Shown here in pieces: positions 1 through 10,389 of a stretch of 64,000 bases of DNA. The notes under the pieces were generated by a model. The model saw only the letters and a list, made by a program, of their open reading frames with translations, was not told where the DNA came from and did not search any database. The DNA is from Fragilaria crotonensis (Eukaryota > Bacillariophyta > Fragilariophyceae > Fragilariales > Fragilariaceae): contig JAKSYS010000178.1 in the NCBI GenBank assembly GCA_022925895.1, positions 31,144-95,143 of the forward strand, in the 5' to 3' direction. The position numbers and the translations under genes were made by a program. The first letter of the stretch is position 1. Each line of letters opens with the position of its first letter.

Positions 1-864
1 TTGCGATGTCTTCGTCTGGATCGTCGTCGTTCATGCGCAGTCTCATGGTCAACAGTCGCACCGCCTCATTCAATTGTTCGTACTGATTCTTCCAGTTTGC
101 AGCGTCCTCTAGCGCGCCGTCTCGATCCTTCTCCACCATTTGAAAGTCTCGAACTTGCTTTTCCAAATCCGATATTCGTTGCTTGTAACCCACTGTTAAT
201 TGCCTGATTCCAATAATTCTTGTTGACAAAAACTTAATCGTTCTGTCTGTAATGATTCCATCCACGCAGGTCCATTTGCTCGAGCCTCCAAGACAACACT
301 TTTTTCTTGGTCCAAAAGTCTAATGGCGAACCGGACCGCACCATCTGGAAGCGTCTCCAGCGGTTGAATCTGAGAACCGTCCAAATCAATGCACCCACGC
401 GGTTCCGTATCATGTGGTGATACAAAGTAATACAAGTGTGTTGAGGGTTTGAGAACAAAGAATCGTCGTTTGAATTCCGGAATGTGGGATCCCAATTTGT
501 AGAGGTATCCTGCCTGGGGAGCGGTTCGAGCAAAGGCAGCAGCCGTGTCGTTGGTTTTGCGTTCGTGAGAGAGAACCAACTGTTGCGACGGATGAGGAGA
601 AGTACGCTGCTGTTGATGCGGAGTCCGATAGGATGCTGGTGTACTGGTCTTTTTGTAACGAATTGGTTGCATCGGTGTCACGCGGGCGGGGTCCAACACG
701 AGCGGCGACGGGGGAACTGGCGTGAAAAAGGCAGCTGTGCTTGTCGAAGTGTGCGATTGTGCAGATTGTGGAGTGTTACGAAAAATTCCTACGTCGCTAC
801 CCTCATTCTGCGTTAGGAGATGGCGATTTCTGGGCAAGGAAGATGACGATGATGATGAAGCCAT
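1..864 (-). CDS. PH-domain coiled-coil protein, C-terminus beyond window
   Basis: The protein begins with a serine-rich, disordered stretch of about 110 residues. A pleckstrin-homology domain follows: it opens at AGYLYKLG, has the RRFFVLK strand, and ends with the Trp of the C-terminal helix (AWMESLQTERL). PH domains bind phosphoinositides or proteins at membranes. The frame stops at 196, but an open coiled-coil frame (YKQRISDLEKQV...) runs from about 190 to base 1. A 41-nt GT-AG intron would join TERL directly to MGYKQR in frame and give one continuous helix; a sequence error is the alternative. The gene runs off the left edge, so length and C-terminal domain are unknown. The PH call is good; the join is inference. 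Confidence 0.65.
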
Positions 865-1865
865 TCTTCTCGCAATAATGAACTGGGTGATGGCGACAAT
901 GAATGCAGGAATTGCAGTCGCGATGTTGAGAGGGGTTTCCGCGAGGCCTTCGAGTTTGAATTCTCTGCTGTAAAAACAGCATTACATTATTTTCATTACA
1001 GTATTGTACCGTTACCTGCAGTAGACATCCCACGGTACGGTACTCTGTGTACAAGTACTGTAGACTGTACATCTCATTACTGTAGCGTTCTTTCCTTTTC
1101 AAGACCCCTGTAAACGAAGGACATCTATCAGTGCTGTAAACACCGGCATTGTGTACTTCAGTACATGATACTGTTGATTCTCGCACACGTATCATAAAAG
1201 TACTTGTACTTCCACGTTATCTCAATCTGAACCTGAACACATGTGCCCAGTACTAGCGGCTACTGGAGTACTCGAAATAATATGGTACGGCGTACGCCTG
1301 GTACAACTACCTGGTACTGTATCAAATAATAACGATATAACGTACTACTCCGAGCTTCTACCGGTATGACATGGTGGTACCAGCTACAAGGTATTGGGAC
1401 CCTATCGTACTACAGTACAATGGATTTCTGACATCGCTGGACATCGGACACCGGACAGGTGTGGTTTCGTGTTTCGCCCCTCGATCTCTGGCATGGCCAC
1501 CGAGGTCGACAAATCGTAAGGCTGAGGAAGGGGGAATTGACGTGTAACTTCATTGCTGCATTCGCCATTGCTAACGGCTAAGTGGACTTATAGGTATGGC
1601 AATTCATGGTTGTATTGTACCATTAAGAGGGGATGGTAGTTGTGCATGGCTTTGAAAGGCAGCAAAATAGAGGAAACAACTGATCGCTTGCCTGCTGTCG
1701 GTCAGTGCGTCACCCCGTGCGAATACGGGCACGATTGCATCGGAAATCTTTGACAGCGAGTGACCCCGTAAACCTTTTGTTGTTTTCGTTGTTCGATCAC
1801 CGCAAAACTGACCTTGCTCACGCCGCCGCTCTTGATCGCACAGACGAAATCTTTAACGCCTTAAA
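865..1865. other. Intergenic, GTAC-rich then plain promoter region
   Basis: Bases 1000-1440 are dense in GTAC words (ggtacgg, agtacttgtac). A 7-bp microtandem of GGACATC type lies at 1439-1460. The last 400 bases before the eRF3 start are ordinary sequence and probably hold its promoter and 5' leader. I see no gene. Confidence 0.5.
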
Positions 1866-3656
1866 ATGAACCCAAAAGCTGGTGAATGGAAACCGTCGAT
1901 CGCAGCGCCGGCTTGGTCACCAACTTCCTTCTCGGTCGCACCACCTCAACCAGCCCCTGCTCCTGCCCCAGCCCCGCCTGCGGATGAACCGGAGGAAGAA
2001 ATCGATGAAAATGATCCCCTTTGGCAAGCTGTTCTCAAAATTGCCGAAGGAGACCGTGCGAAAGCCATGACTCTGATTGGTGACCCAGATTCTCTTATGA
2101 CTTATCCTGAAGTTGCGGCCATCCTCGAATCATCAGAACCGATGGAAACAGAACAAGAGACAGCCGTGGAAGAACTGGTGGAACAGGTGGAGGACATGAA
2201 AATTGATGAGCCACTGGCACCCGCCGTTGCTGAACCGTCACCACCACCTGCACCTGCGCCAGCATTAGCTGAAGCAGACGAGGCTGAGGAAGAAATCATT
2301 CCGGTAGAAAACCTCCCCGAAGGAGATCCGCGGGAGCATTTAAATCTGGTGTTTATTGGTCATGTTGATGCCGGAAAGTCCACTCTTTCAGGAAACATTC
2401 TCTACATTACCGAAAACGTCGACAAGAGAACCATTGAACGTTATGAAAAGGAAGCAAAGGAACGCAATCGCGATTCCTGGTTTTTGGCCTTCATTATGGA
2501 CACTAACGAAGAGGAGCGTGCCAAGGGAAAGACCGTCGAGGTCGGTCGAGCTCATTTTGAGACAGAAGCCAAACGATATACTATCATGGATGCCCCTGGT
2601 CACAAGAATTATGTCCCCAACATGATTATGGGTGCAAGTCAGGCCGATATCGGTATTTTGGTGATCTCGGCTCGTAAAGGTGAATTTGAAGCTGGATTCG
2701 ACCGCGGTGGACAAAGTCGTGAGCACGCTATGTTGGCGAAGACCTTGGGAGTGGCGTACTTGGTTGTGGCTATCAACAAGATGGACGAGCCAACTGTTCA
2801 GTGGTCAAAAGATCGTTTCGATGAGTGTGTTTCCAAGCTTCGACCTTTCTTGAGGAGTTGTGGGTTCACCATTAAGACGGAAGTCAAGTTCATTCCTATC
2901 TCTGGTTTGGGCGGGGCAAATGTTAAGGATGAGGTCGATCCTAAAGTATGCCCATGGTGGAAGAAATGCTGTGCAACTAACGAGAACAATACGAGCACTC
3001 CAACGCTCATAGGTCTTTTGGATTCGGTTGAAATAAAAGGCCGTAACGCTCAAGCTCCTCTCCGAATTCCAGTTCTGGATCGTTACATTGACCGCGGTAC
3101 CATTGCGATGGGAAAAGTGGAGAGTGGTGTCGTTCGTGTCGGGCAAAAGGTGATCGTGATGCCCACCCGCAATGTCTATAAAGTGGACGGAGTTTGGGCC
3201 AACGAATCTCCCGTGGCAGCGGCGCGACCAGGAGAGAATGTGTTGGTGAAGTTGGCTGGCGCAGGAGTCGAAGATATCCGAAAGGGTTTCGTCATGTGTA
3301 GTGCTCCTGCATGTCGCGCTGTGTCTAAGATTATCGCTCAAATAGCGCTTGTGGATATGCCTGAAAGCACCCGCATTTTGACCGCTGGCTTCCAGGCGAT
3401 GTTCCACGCTCATACTGCGGAAGAAGAATGTACGATTGTCAAGATCTTTGAGACGACAAACAAGAAGGGTGTGACTCTGAAGGATGCTCGATTCGCTGGC
3501 ATTGGCATGAAAGTGGTTTGTTTGATAGAGGTTGCTCGAACCGTGTCGCTTGAGAATTATGCCGATTACCCCTTCCTCGGACGGTTCACTCTGCGAACTG
3601 ATGGAAAAACTATTGCCATCGGCAAGATTACGAAATTGCCTCCCAAGAAGGAATAA
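1866..3656 (+). CDS. eRF3: Translation termination factor eRF3 (GTPase)
   Basis: eRF3 is the GTPase that works with eRF1 to release the finished peptide at stop codons in the cytosol. After an acidic, proline/alanine-rich N-terminal region of about 155 residues comes an EF1A-like GTPase domain: G1 GHVDAGKS near residue 165, DAPGHKNY (G3), NKMD (G4) and SGLGG. Two beta-barrel domains follow and end at KLPPKKE. The 596-residue length is typical. The first residues, MNPKAGEWKPS, match the core of a PAM2 motif (N..A..F/W.P), the peptide by which animal eRF3 binds poly(A)-binding protein; its position at the very N-terminus also supports this start. No intron is needed. eRF3 is preferred over HBS1 because the GTPase and C-terminal sequences fit eRF3 better and the PAM2 is present. 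Confidence 0.95.
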   Translation: MNPKAGEWKPSIAAPAWSPTSFSVAPPQPAPAPAPAPPADEPEEEIDENDPLWQAVLKIAEGDRAKAMTLIGDPDSLMTYPEVAAILESSEPMETEQETAVEELVEQVEDMKIDEPLAPAVAEPSPPPAPAPALAEADEAEEEIIPVENLPEGDPREHLNLVFIGHVDAGKSTLSGNILYITENVDKRTIERYEKEAKERNRDSWFLAFIMDTNEEERAKGKTVEVGRAHFETEAKRYTIMDAPGHKNYVPNMIMGASQADIGILVISARKGEFEAGFDRGGQSREHAMLAKTLGVAYLVVAINKMDEPTVQWSKDRFDECVSKLRPFLRSCGFTIKTEVKFIPISGLGGANVKDEVDPKVCPWWKKCCATNENNTSTPTLIGLLDSVEIKGRNAQAPLRIPVLDRYIDRGTIAMGKVESGVVRVGQKVIVMPTRNVYKVDGVWANESPVAAARPGENVLVKLAGAGVEDIRKGFVMCSAPACRAVSKIIAQIALVDMPESTRILTAGFQAMFHAHTAEEECTIVKIFETTNKKGVTLKDARFAGIGMKVVCLIEVARTVSLENYADYPFLGRFTLRTDGKTIAIGKITKLPPKKE

Positions 3657-4174
3657 TCTATTATTGAAGAATTTAGTTCTATGATGGAGTAACACCATCA
3701 TTGACTGATCTTCCTCTGCAGACTACGCCACCACCATCATGAATAATAAAAACGAATAACAGGATTTGCCCAGTACTGTGCTCAGTATGAATACTACTCT
3801 AGTAGTAGCTAGGAGTGCATCGCAAGTTCTTGGAGTGAGTGGTAGTACGTAGTAGATGCTACTACATGGTAGTACAATGTACTGGCACATACTACCGGTT
3901 CCCACCACCATTGGTCGCAGCTCGCCGGTACAGTGCATGTACTTGCACTGGGTATGTAAAGCAAGTCGCAACACCGAATTCCTTGCTCGTCACAGGTCAC
4001 AGCTGATCAGCTGATCTACTCGCCTACCGGTAGAAAATGCAAGCAGGAAGCCATCTCCTTCCCTGACCCTTCTCTTGTCCCTCGTGTCTAATTGGATGCT
4101 CCCATCTATTCATTCTCGATCATTTGACGTGTACTCGAGTAGTGTTGAAATATCAAGCAACAGGGCGAGTGAAA
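3657..4174. other. Intergenic, GTAC and AGTAGT words
   Basis: Bases 3775-3960 hold AGTAGT and GTAC words. The remainder, up to the start at 4175, is unremarkable. No gene or RNA was seen. Confidence 0.5.
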
Positions 4175-4636
4175 ATGTCGAGCCCATTCAAGACTCCAAC
4201 GAAACGCAAGAAGCAGCCCACGTCGACGGCGGATGAAGCACGATCTATTACCAAATCGCTTCGACGAACACAAGCTTTGCTGTCTCAAGAATTGGAGCGG
4301 GTGTCACATGTTTCCGAAGCGATAGACGAGGACGGAAAGTTGTTGCAGAAAACCAAGACACAGCAGCACATTATGAACGACACTGCAAAAGACGCGAACG
4401 CGGCATTGCGAAATCTGCAGTTGCAGCAGCGCAAGGAGACGTTGGTGTTGATGACAGCAGTTTTCTTCTTTATGCGGTGGCACTCTATGTACTATGGACT
4501 GAATTCGCATTCCATTTCTGCTCTGGTAGGCCCGACATGGTTACACAAACCCTCGGTGACCATCCCATTGTTTGGGGTATGTCTCATAACCCAGAATCAT
4601 TGTGGTGACAATGTGTCACAACCGCTACGCGGATAG
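4175..4636 (+). CDS. Sec20/BNIP1-like SNARE, 3' end uncertain
   Basis: The start chosen is MSSPFKTPTKRK, 17 codons inside the longer open frame. A basic N-terminus leads into a helical segment (SLRRTQALLSQELERV... DEDGKLLQKTKTQQ) resembling the SNARE motif of Sec20. A hydrophobic anchor around TLVLMTAVFFFMRWHSMYYG follows, with a second weakly hydrophobic stretch. Sec20 is a Qb-SNARE of the ER used for Golgi-to-ER retrograde fusion. At 4577 a GTATGT donor sits at a codon boundary after PLFG. Splicing to the AG at 4635 would end the protein two codons later (Lys-Leu-stop); reading through gives 25 further residues and a stop at 4636. The family call rests on pattern and topology only. Confidence 0.5.
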   Translation: MSSPFKTPTKRKKQPTSTADEARSITKSLRRTQALLSQELERVSHVSEAIDEDGKLLQKTKTQQHIMNDTAKDANAALRNLQLQQRKETLVLMTAVFFFMRWHSMYYGLNSHSISALVGPTWLHKPSVTIPLFGVCLITQNHCGDNVSQPLRG

Positions 4637-4992
4637 AAGCTATGATCATGACATGATGCATTGTAATGTATCATGGAGGATGACAGGTTGCACTTTGGAA
4701 ATAAGTTGGAAGCCCGTGGAGTTAGAAAATGTCCCCCATTTGGCGTGCAGATGAAAGTCGAGTGCATGGAAACGTTTGGAGTCGTCCCAGTGACGGCGCC
4801 TCTGAGATTCTGCCGCGGGTGTGACTCCTGGCTCAAGTCTCTGCTGGTGACGCCCACGCACCGTTTTTGGCGATTATGATCTATGTGGCAGTAGGCTAGT
4901 GATGAAACACAACGAAAAACTAACAAATGGTCCTCCAAGTGTTATTGATTCCTATCCAATTCCGTAGTCTTAGCAGACGAGTGCTACTTGTC

Positions 4993-5591
4993 TTACACAA
5001 GGAATCCCAAAGTATCACCATTGGTCTTGGCGATCTTGATCAACTTTGTGCGCAAATGGTAGGCTCCCACCCATGAACAGAAGTCACCAATTGCTTGCGA
5101 GTGGAGCGAAATTGCTTTACCACGAATTTTGTTGAGCTTCTCGTTTCCCAAACCCAATTTGGCCACATAGACGACAGGGGAGAAGATGCCAAACTTGGCC
5201 ATGGAACCCATCTGCAAAGCGCTCCCGCGGGTACTTCGTGGAGCTGACTTCGTCAAGAAGTTGTTGTGGTGTGCGTGTGCTGATGATCGTTGAGAAACGA
5301 TGAAGGCTGATCCTGTTGATTAAGAGAAGAATTTATGTGAGAACATATTGGTTTTGGATGCCGTCTCTGTGGGGTTCAGTGATGCCAGGATTTGCGACCC
5401 AACACCCTATGACTACTGTAGCGTAGTAGTACCACACAGGAGGTCGTCGGCAAGTTTAGGTCGTGCGTGATGTTCAGATCATGCATCGTACCTCCGTTAA
5501 CACCACCAAGGGCCATTTGCGAAGGAATGCTAAATGCATTCGTGGTAACAAGGAGAATGGAAAGAAGCAAGGCAAAGATTTGAGACTTCAT
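4993..5591 (-). CDS. PGR5: PGR5, cyclic electron flow protein (plastid)
   Basis: This is the homologue of PROTON GRADIENT REGULATION 5, which with PGRL1 promotes cyclic electron flow around photosystem I. Exon 2 carries the family signature: FSPVVYVAK, LNKIRGKAISLHSQAI, FCSWVGA and the C-terminal KIAKTNGDTLGFLV, close to the plant protein end. Exon 1 (5591-5492) encodes a signal peptide, MKSQIFALLLSILLVTTNA, followed by FSIPSQ, an ASAFAP-like plastid motif of algae with secondary plastids. The join 5492 to 5312 removes a 179-nt GT-AG intron (acceptor TTAATCAACAG), keeps phase and gives 139 residues. A further upstream ATG would add 27 residues before the signal peptide and is less likely. The mature part is about the size of plant PGR5. 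Confidence 0.9.
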
Positions 5592-6880
5592 GGTGTTGCA
5601 CTGCCCAAGATCGCTCCTTATGGGAATGCAATTTGCAACCGATGAGCCTCTTGCATGCGTTTTTGTTTTCATGCTGTATGACGAGAGTCTGCGCGGTGAC
5701 GTTACAATTTGCTCAATCAGTACTCGTATCGAAGGTCGTACTGGCTACTATTACTGCTTACTGTGTATGTGTAACGTAATGCTACTGGTACGATACGATG
5801 TGTCCATCCAAGCACTGTACTGTCGTACCGGAGACCATGTCAGTGGTCAGTACTCTTGTCGTCTCGTCCGTCGGTCGTACTAGTAGTACAACCTACAAGC
5901 ATTGCTCAAGCTCATCCTCAAACGAATTCAAGTGTGCGGCCTGAATTACGTCTACTCTCAAATCTCAGGACGTTACTAATTAACTACTACCGGTAGTACT
6001 ACCGGGCATTCTGCCCTTCCACGTTGACTTGTGTGGCGAGTTTCTGGCCTCTCTCGGTAACAGGACAAGTACCTGGTACGACGTATGGATCGTACAGTAC
6101 GAGTAACGTTGTGGTGTTGTGGTGTACAATACTGAGTTTTCAAAAAGACTTTTGGTACGAGTACCTGGTACCGGGGTACCGTACACGGTTGAGGAGTGAC
6201 TTGTCTGGGTTGGATCATGTTGTGTGCTGCGTATCTTTGGTCGTGGTTCAAGGCAGCGAAGAAAGCAGTGTGAAAGATTCGTTGTTCAACATGACAGATG
6301 ACAAACAATCATGCTATGCAAAAATGTTGTAGACTTTGTACGTGCGGAACTTGTACTGTTTGAATCTGCTTTTCAAGTACCAGTACTCTGAGTACCAGCA
6401 TGCTTTCCAGTGCTGTCACTCAGTACTCAGTACCTGTGGTACTGGCACTCAGGTTCTCCGGCGGTAGGCACATTTCAGTATGACAGTAGAGCACTATTCC
6501 TGCAACGGTAATCGGAGTACTTGGACGTTGTACTGTACCAGGTACAAGTACCAGTACAACTTCGAGAAAAACAGAGTTTTCGATTGTGATGTCTACTGGT
6601 ACTGTTGTAATTTGTAATCATATATAATAAGCAAACAGTTGCACGCAAGTATGGCTTTAGTCGTAACGTCGTAACAGGCAACAGTACGTAATCGCACGTC
6701 AAAAGTCCCCAGACCCAAGACCCAACAGACCCCAAACTCCAAATCGCGTCTCGTGCTCTCCTGCCCCCCTTGTCTCTGTCTCTTTGGTGACTCGACCGTC
6801 TGTGAAGCACGGTAAAGCGCATCACGCGTAAGAGAAGAAACGCTTTATACCCAGGTACCCATACTTCGCAATCAATAGCC
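5592..6880. other. Intergenic, dense GTAC words
   Basis: About 1.3 kb with no convincing gene. GTAC, CCGGTAC and GAGTAC words are frequent, for example the run at 6155-6185. A short purine/pyrimidine-mixed leader precedes the start at 6881. Confidence 0.5.
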
Positions 6881-7394
6881 ATGAAGCCCACGTCGATAGT
6901 GCTGCTGTTGCAGCTTCTAGTTGCTTTGACACCCCCGGCTAGCGCCTTCTTGACTTTTTCTCCACAATCGAGACATGTTTCCATTCAGTTGCACTTTGGA
7001 ATCCCCACATTCGGATCCAAAGATGACAAGAAGGACGACAAGAAGAAGGACGACGACAAGAAAATAAGCTTTTCCGGTCTGATCCAGGTCATCACGGCAG
7101 GCATGGGAGCTCCGTTTCTGGGTGAATACGAAGGTATCGACGAAGAGACGGGAAAGATGATGTTTTCTCTGGAAGCCAACAATTTGGTGGATGAGGTAGG
7201 TGAAGAGGTGAAGATACGAGGTACAACATGCTGTTGATTTCTAACTTGAACGATATCGCATCTACATCCAGGACGGCAATAGCAAGCAGACCAAAATGCC
7301 GTACTTCGAAAGTGGCTGGGTCGATCCCGAAGATCTCAAGAAAGAGGAAGCCCGAAAAGCTGGAAAGGGCGGCTTCAAGTTTCCTTGGGATTGA
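6881..7394 (+). CDS. Small plastid-targeted acidic/lysine-rich protein, unknown
   Basis: The N-terminus MKPTSIVLLLQLLVALTPP is a signal peptide, followed by ASAFLTF, a close match to the ASAFAP cleavage motif that routes proteins into secondary plastids. Next comes a transit region and a striking DKKDDKKKDDDKK stretch. The rest is a conserved-looking small domain: FSGLIQVITAGMGAPFLGEYEG, then EANNLVDE. The frame is completed by a second exon. A 76-nt intron (7196-7271, donor GAG|GTAGGT, acceptor CATCCAG) joins DE to DGNSKQTKMPYFESGWVDPEDL and a KFPWD end, giving 145 residues. I do not recognise the family. Plastid location is a good inference; the function is unknown. Confidence 0.75.
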
Positions 7395-7519
7395 TGACAA
7401 CTGGATGAGATGGAACCGCAACTTCTTGCAATATGTCATCTCTAGTTGTATTGTAATTCTACGAAGCGTTCTCACATAGATTTTCTTTAATGTATTTGAC
7501 CTGTACCATAACCTCCAGG

Positions 7520-8323
7520 CTACCAGGCCAGCGGTTTGACACCCTCGCCATAGTTTCCGTGCAAAAATGCCCCAGTATTTTCCATCGTTGTCATATCAAT
7601 AGCATCCAGTACACCCTTGACCGATGGCTCGACGTCTCTTTGTCCTGGCCAACGGTGTTCCTCCGTGAGGTTTTTGTCGGTTTTGGCGCCGAATCCAGTT
7701 AACACCATACCAGGGTGAATCAAGCTGACAGGAATGCTGTCCTTGCGCAGATCTTCGGCAAGGCACTTTCCAATCATGTTTACAGCAGCCTTCGAAGAAC
7801 GGTAGCCGTAACTTCCACCAGAGGTGTTGTCTCCAATAGACCCCATGAGGGAGGAAATGATGATAATCTTGGCGTTCGGGCTGCCGCTTCTGACGTTTGG
7901 GAGAAGTGCCTGAGTCACGCGAAGCGGACCCAACGTGTTGATTTCCAATGCAGACCGCACACGATGCATCGTGACGATCTCAAGGCTTTGAGCGACCAGT
8001 GCGACGTCTTTGCTGGGAAAATGCTCTTGCGGTCCATATGCTCCTGCATTATGGACGAGCAAGTGAATGGCAGTCATGTCGTCTTCGCCAGTCTTGAAGT
8101 AGGATTTCAATTTCGGCATGACCTCGTCGCTTGACGGATCGATACCTTCAACGATGACCACTTTCGGAGATTCAAGGGCCGACAGCATGTCGCTTGTCTT
8201 TCGACAGAGAGCGTACACTTTGCTGATTTCGTCCCGCTCACATAGTTGCCTAACGATCTCAAAACCCAATCCGCGGTTGGCACCAGTGACGACGGCGTTC
8301 TTGACGATTGGCATGACTTGCAT
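7520..8323 (-). CDS. Short-chain dehydrogenase/reductase
   Basis: A single-exon 267-residue SDR of the NAD(P)-binding Rossmann type. TGANRGLG near residue 14 is the glycine-rich cofactor loop (TGxxxGxG). HNAG replaces the usual NNAG. IIIISSLMGS supplies the catalytic Ser, and YGYRSSKAA the Tyr and Lys. A proline-glycine turn (IHPGMV) follows, as in other members. The length is typical of classical SDRs, and the sequence is nearest in style to the C-factor-like or sniffer-like group. Substrate cannot be read from the sequence. There is no targeting peptide, so it is probably cytosolic. Confidence 0.88.
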   Translation of the reverse strand: MQVMPIVKNAVVTGANRGLGFEIVRQLCERDEISKVYALCRKTSDMLSALESPKVVIVEGIDPSSDEVMPKLKSYFKTGEDDMTAIHLLVHNAGAYGPQEHFPSKDVALVAQSLEIVTMHRVRSALEINTLGPLRVTQALLPNVRSGSPNAKIIIISSLMGSIGDNTSGGSYGYRSSKAAVNMIGKCLAEDLRKDSIPVSLIHPGMVLTGFGAKTDKNLTEEHRWPGQRDVEPSVKGVLDAIDMTTMENTGAFLHGNYGEGVKPLAW

Positions 8324-9048
8324 ACTGTAGATGTATCGAAACGTTCGAAAAAAGTGTGAGATGACAAGTGTAGGTTGTCAAATCTTGAGAAAGAAGGAAA
8401 TTGTGAGAATGTCGAGTTTCATTTTGCTTCATTCTTGTTCCGATGCAAGTCTCTGCCTCTACTACTACTACAAGTACTCTATTCTACTGGTATGGATATG
8501 TCATACCGAGTAATTCTAATTTGTATATTTTCGTAGTAGTAGATAATTATGTAGTAGTATCAGTGAATAGTACTGTATTAGTGGAATCGGAAGTCGGAAG
8601 TGGACATGTGGACATCCGAGACATTCAAGTTTGTTCAACCTGTGTCCAGTTGCAAGTTGCTAGTCAGCAGTCTCAAATTGCGACAAAGACTTGACGACTT
8701 CTATAATGCTCGGAGAAGATTGTAGACTTAAAGTCTGCACCTCCCTAGAGTAGACTCCATCTATGCTACAAGACTTTTCACAGCATTCAGCAGCGATTGC
8801 GAAGTCCAGGCGCGGGCAGGTCGAGCACCTTACTACATACATCAAATCATGAAACATGCAGGGTAGGAGCGTGCGTGATCAGGAAGATATGGAGGAGGGT
8901 TAACTTAGCTTAAAAGGGTACAACATTACTTATGCACAACTACACCAGGCAAGTTTCATTCACGAACGCGAAAGGGTGGATGAGACAATTGGGGCCCTGT
9001 CAATTGAAGAGGGGTTGCAATTGCCAGTATTGAGTGTGGTATTTCATA
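8324..9048. other. Intergenic, CTACTA/GTAC words and 7-bp tandems
   Basis: CTACTACTAC and AGTAGTAG words lie at 8455-8570. Two back-to-back 7-bp tandems (TCGGAAG twice, TGGACAT twice) lie at 8587-8617. No gene was seen. Confidence 0.45.
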
Positions 9049-9492
9049 TCAAGCGTTTCTGTCCTTGTTGATTGAGTTCACAGGCGTGGCATTCAAAAAC
9101 CAAATGATGCCAGATATCCCGGCCCATCCGAGATGCGTTAGAATAAAGAAATCAGTCGTAAGAAATTCCGAGTTTGGATGAAAAATTGCATCCCACACAG
9201 GCTTCTTCCAGATTTGATGGAACGCAAAAGCCAAATGAACACAAGCGGAAAGTGCAGCTGCGTCCTTTCGACATGCCAACATGAATCCCATGATGACGAT
9301 GAAGAACGGAAAGGCCATCATGGCGACCAAAACTTCTTCGACAGGTAGCATCTGATCTGGCTGCATTTGCGAGCCATCCGGTCGAACCATGAAATCAGCC
9401 AAAGGATAGATGCCAAAGAAATCAATGGCTGTTAGGGCGACGTGCACCATCACAAGAATTGTGGTTAGGACTGTGGATACGTCTGCTTTCAT
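9049..9492 (-). CDS. Four-pass membrane protein, unknown
   Basis: A 147-residue open frame with four hydrophobic segments: TVLTTILVMVHVALTAI; VLVAMMAFPFFIVIMGFML; a weaker one around ALSACVHLAFAFHQIW; and ILTHLGWAGISGIIWFL. Short polar loops include a Met/Gln-rich one (DGSQMQPDQML). The even spacing and uniform hydrophobicity argue for a real small integral membrane protein, not a chance frame. I do not recognise the family and assign no function. The frame is bounded by GTAC-rich DNA upstream. Confidence 0.6.
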   Translation of the reverse strand: MKADVSTVLTTILVMVHVALTAIDFFGIYPLADFMVRPDGSQMQPDQMLPVEEVLVAMMAFPFFIVIMGFMLACRKDAAALSACVHLAFAFHQIWKKPVWDAIFHPNSEFLTTDFFILTHLGWAGISGIIWFLNATPVNSINKDRNA

Positions 9493-10389
9493 CTTTCAAA
9501 GAATGGCAAAAATGGTATGATGTTGAGGCAAATCAAAAGTGTTAACATGTATACACACTTCATAGTACTGGTATGATACTGGTACGAGCATTATGCATTC
9601 GTCCAGGATTTTCCGGGTTAATCGTTAATCACAGGCATACAGCTCCGAGTACAACGTACTACTAGTACCTGGTACTGTACGCTGTACTCTGGACTCTGGA
9701 GTACAAGTGTACTCGGAGTACAAGTACTTGTACCCCCTACCCATAGCACATATGTACTCGAGCTTGTCCACAGTCCACATCAATATATATGTAAACTGGG
9801 AGTACTATGCATTATGCATATATACATACATTTATCATACATATGATCATGCTTTTGTTTTGGGATTTAATGTCATGAAAAATGGGAAGGGTCGAGTTCC
9901 ACAGTTCCACATGATTCCCACTTCGCCTCAGGCCGTTGTTTCAGCCTCATCAGCTCATCAGTGTTTACTATTGATATCTTTCCACGACAGAGACCACCAG
10001 TAGGAGGTTGGAGCACGTACTGGAGTACTAGTACTTGTACCAGGGGGGATGCGTGCCATATGCCATATGGCCATATGCCATATGCCATACTTGGGGTAAT
10101 GTAGCATACTCCGAGTACTTGTACCATACAGCATACGTGCGCTCTTTGCTCCAAGCTGTAACGCCTACTGTAGACTGTAGCACATCATGAAACGAACGGA
10201 AAAAAGCGTTTCACTCGAACCGACATGAGACTTCGACAGAATAGCCTTTCGAACGACTTTCCAATGTTACGACGTGTATACCATGGACAGGAAGCAGCAG
10301 CTACCAATCACGGTGCAGTTTGACAACAGGCGTCGTGGTTCAACATGCCCAATCTCACAATAATTGAATAGTTGACACATTCGTCGAAA
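9493..10389. other. Intergenic, GTAC clusters and CCATATG tandem
   Basis: GTAC clusters at 9565-9740 and 10015-10040. A CCATATG-type 7-bp tandem at 10055-10090. AT-rich TATATA words at 9780-9850. No gene was recognised. Confidence 0.5.

Noticed and set aside
1866-2330. Prion-like Q/N domain in eRF3
   Set aside because: The N-terminal region is Pro/Ala/Glu-rich and not Q/N-rich, so there is no case for a yeast-like prion domain.
2805-3701. Long open frame antisense to eRF3
   Set aside because: It mirrors the codon structure of eRF3 and shows no domain, so it is a shadow.
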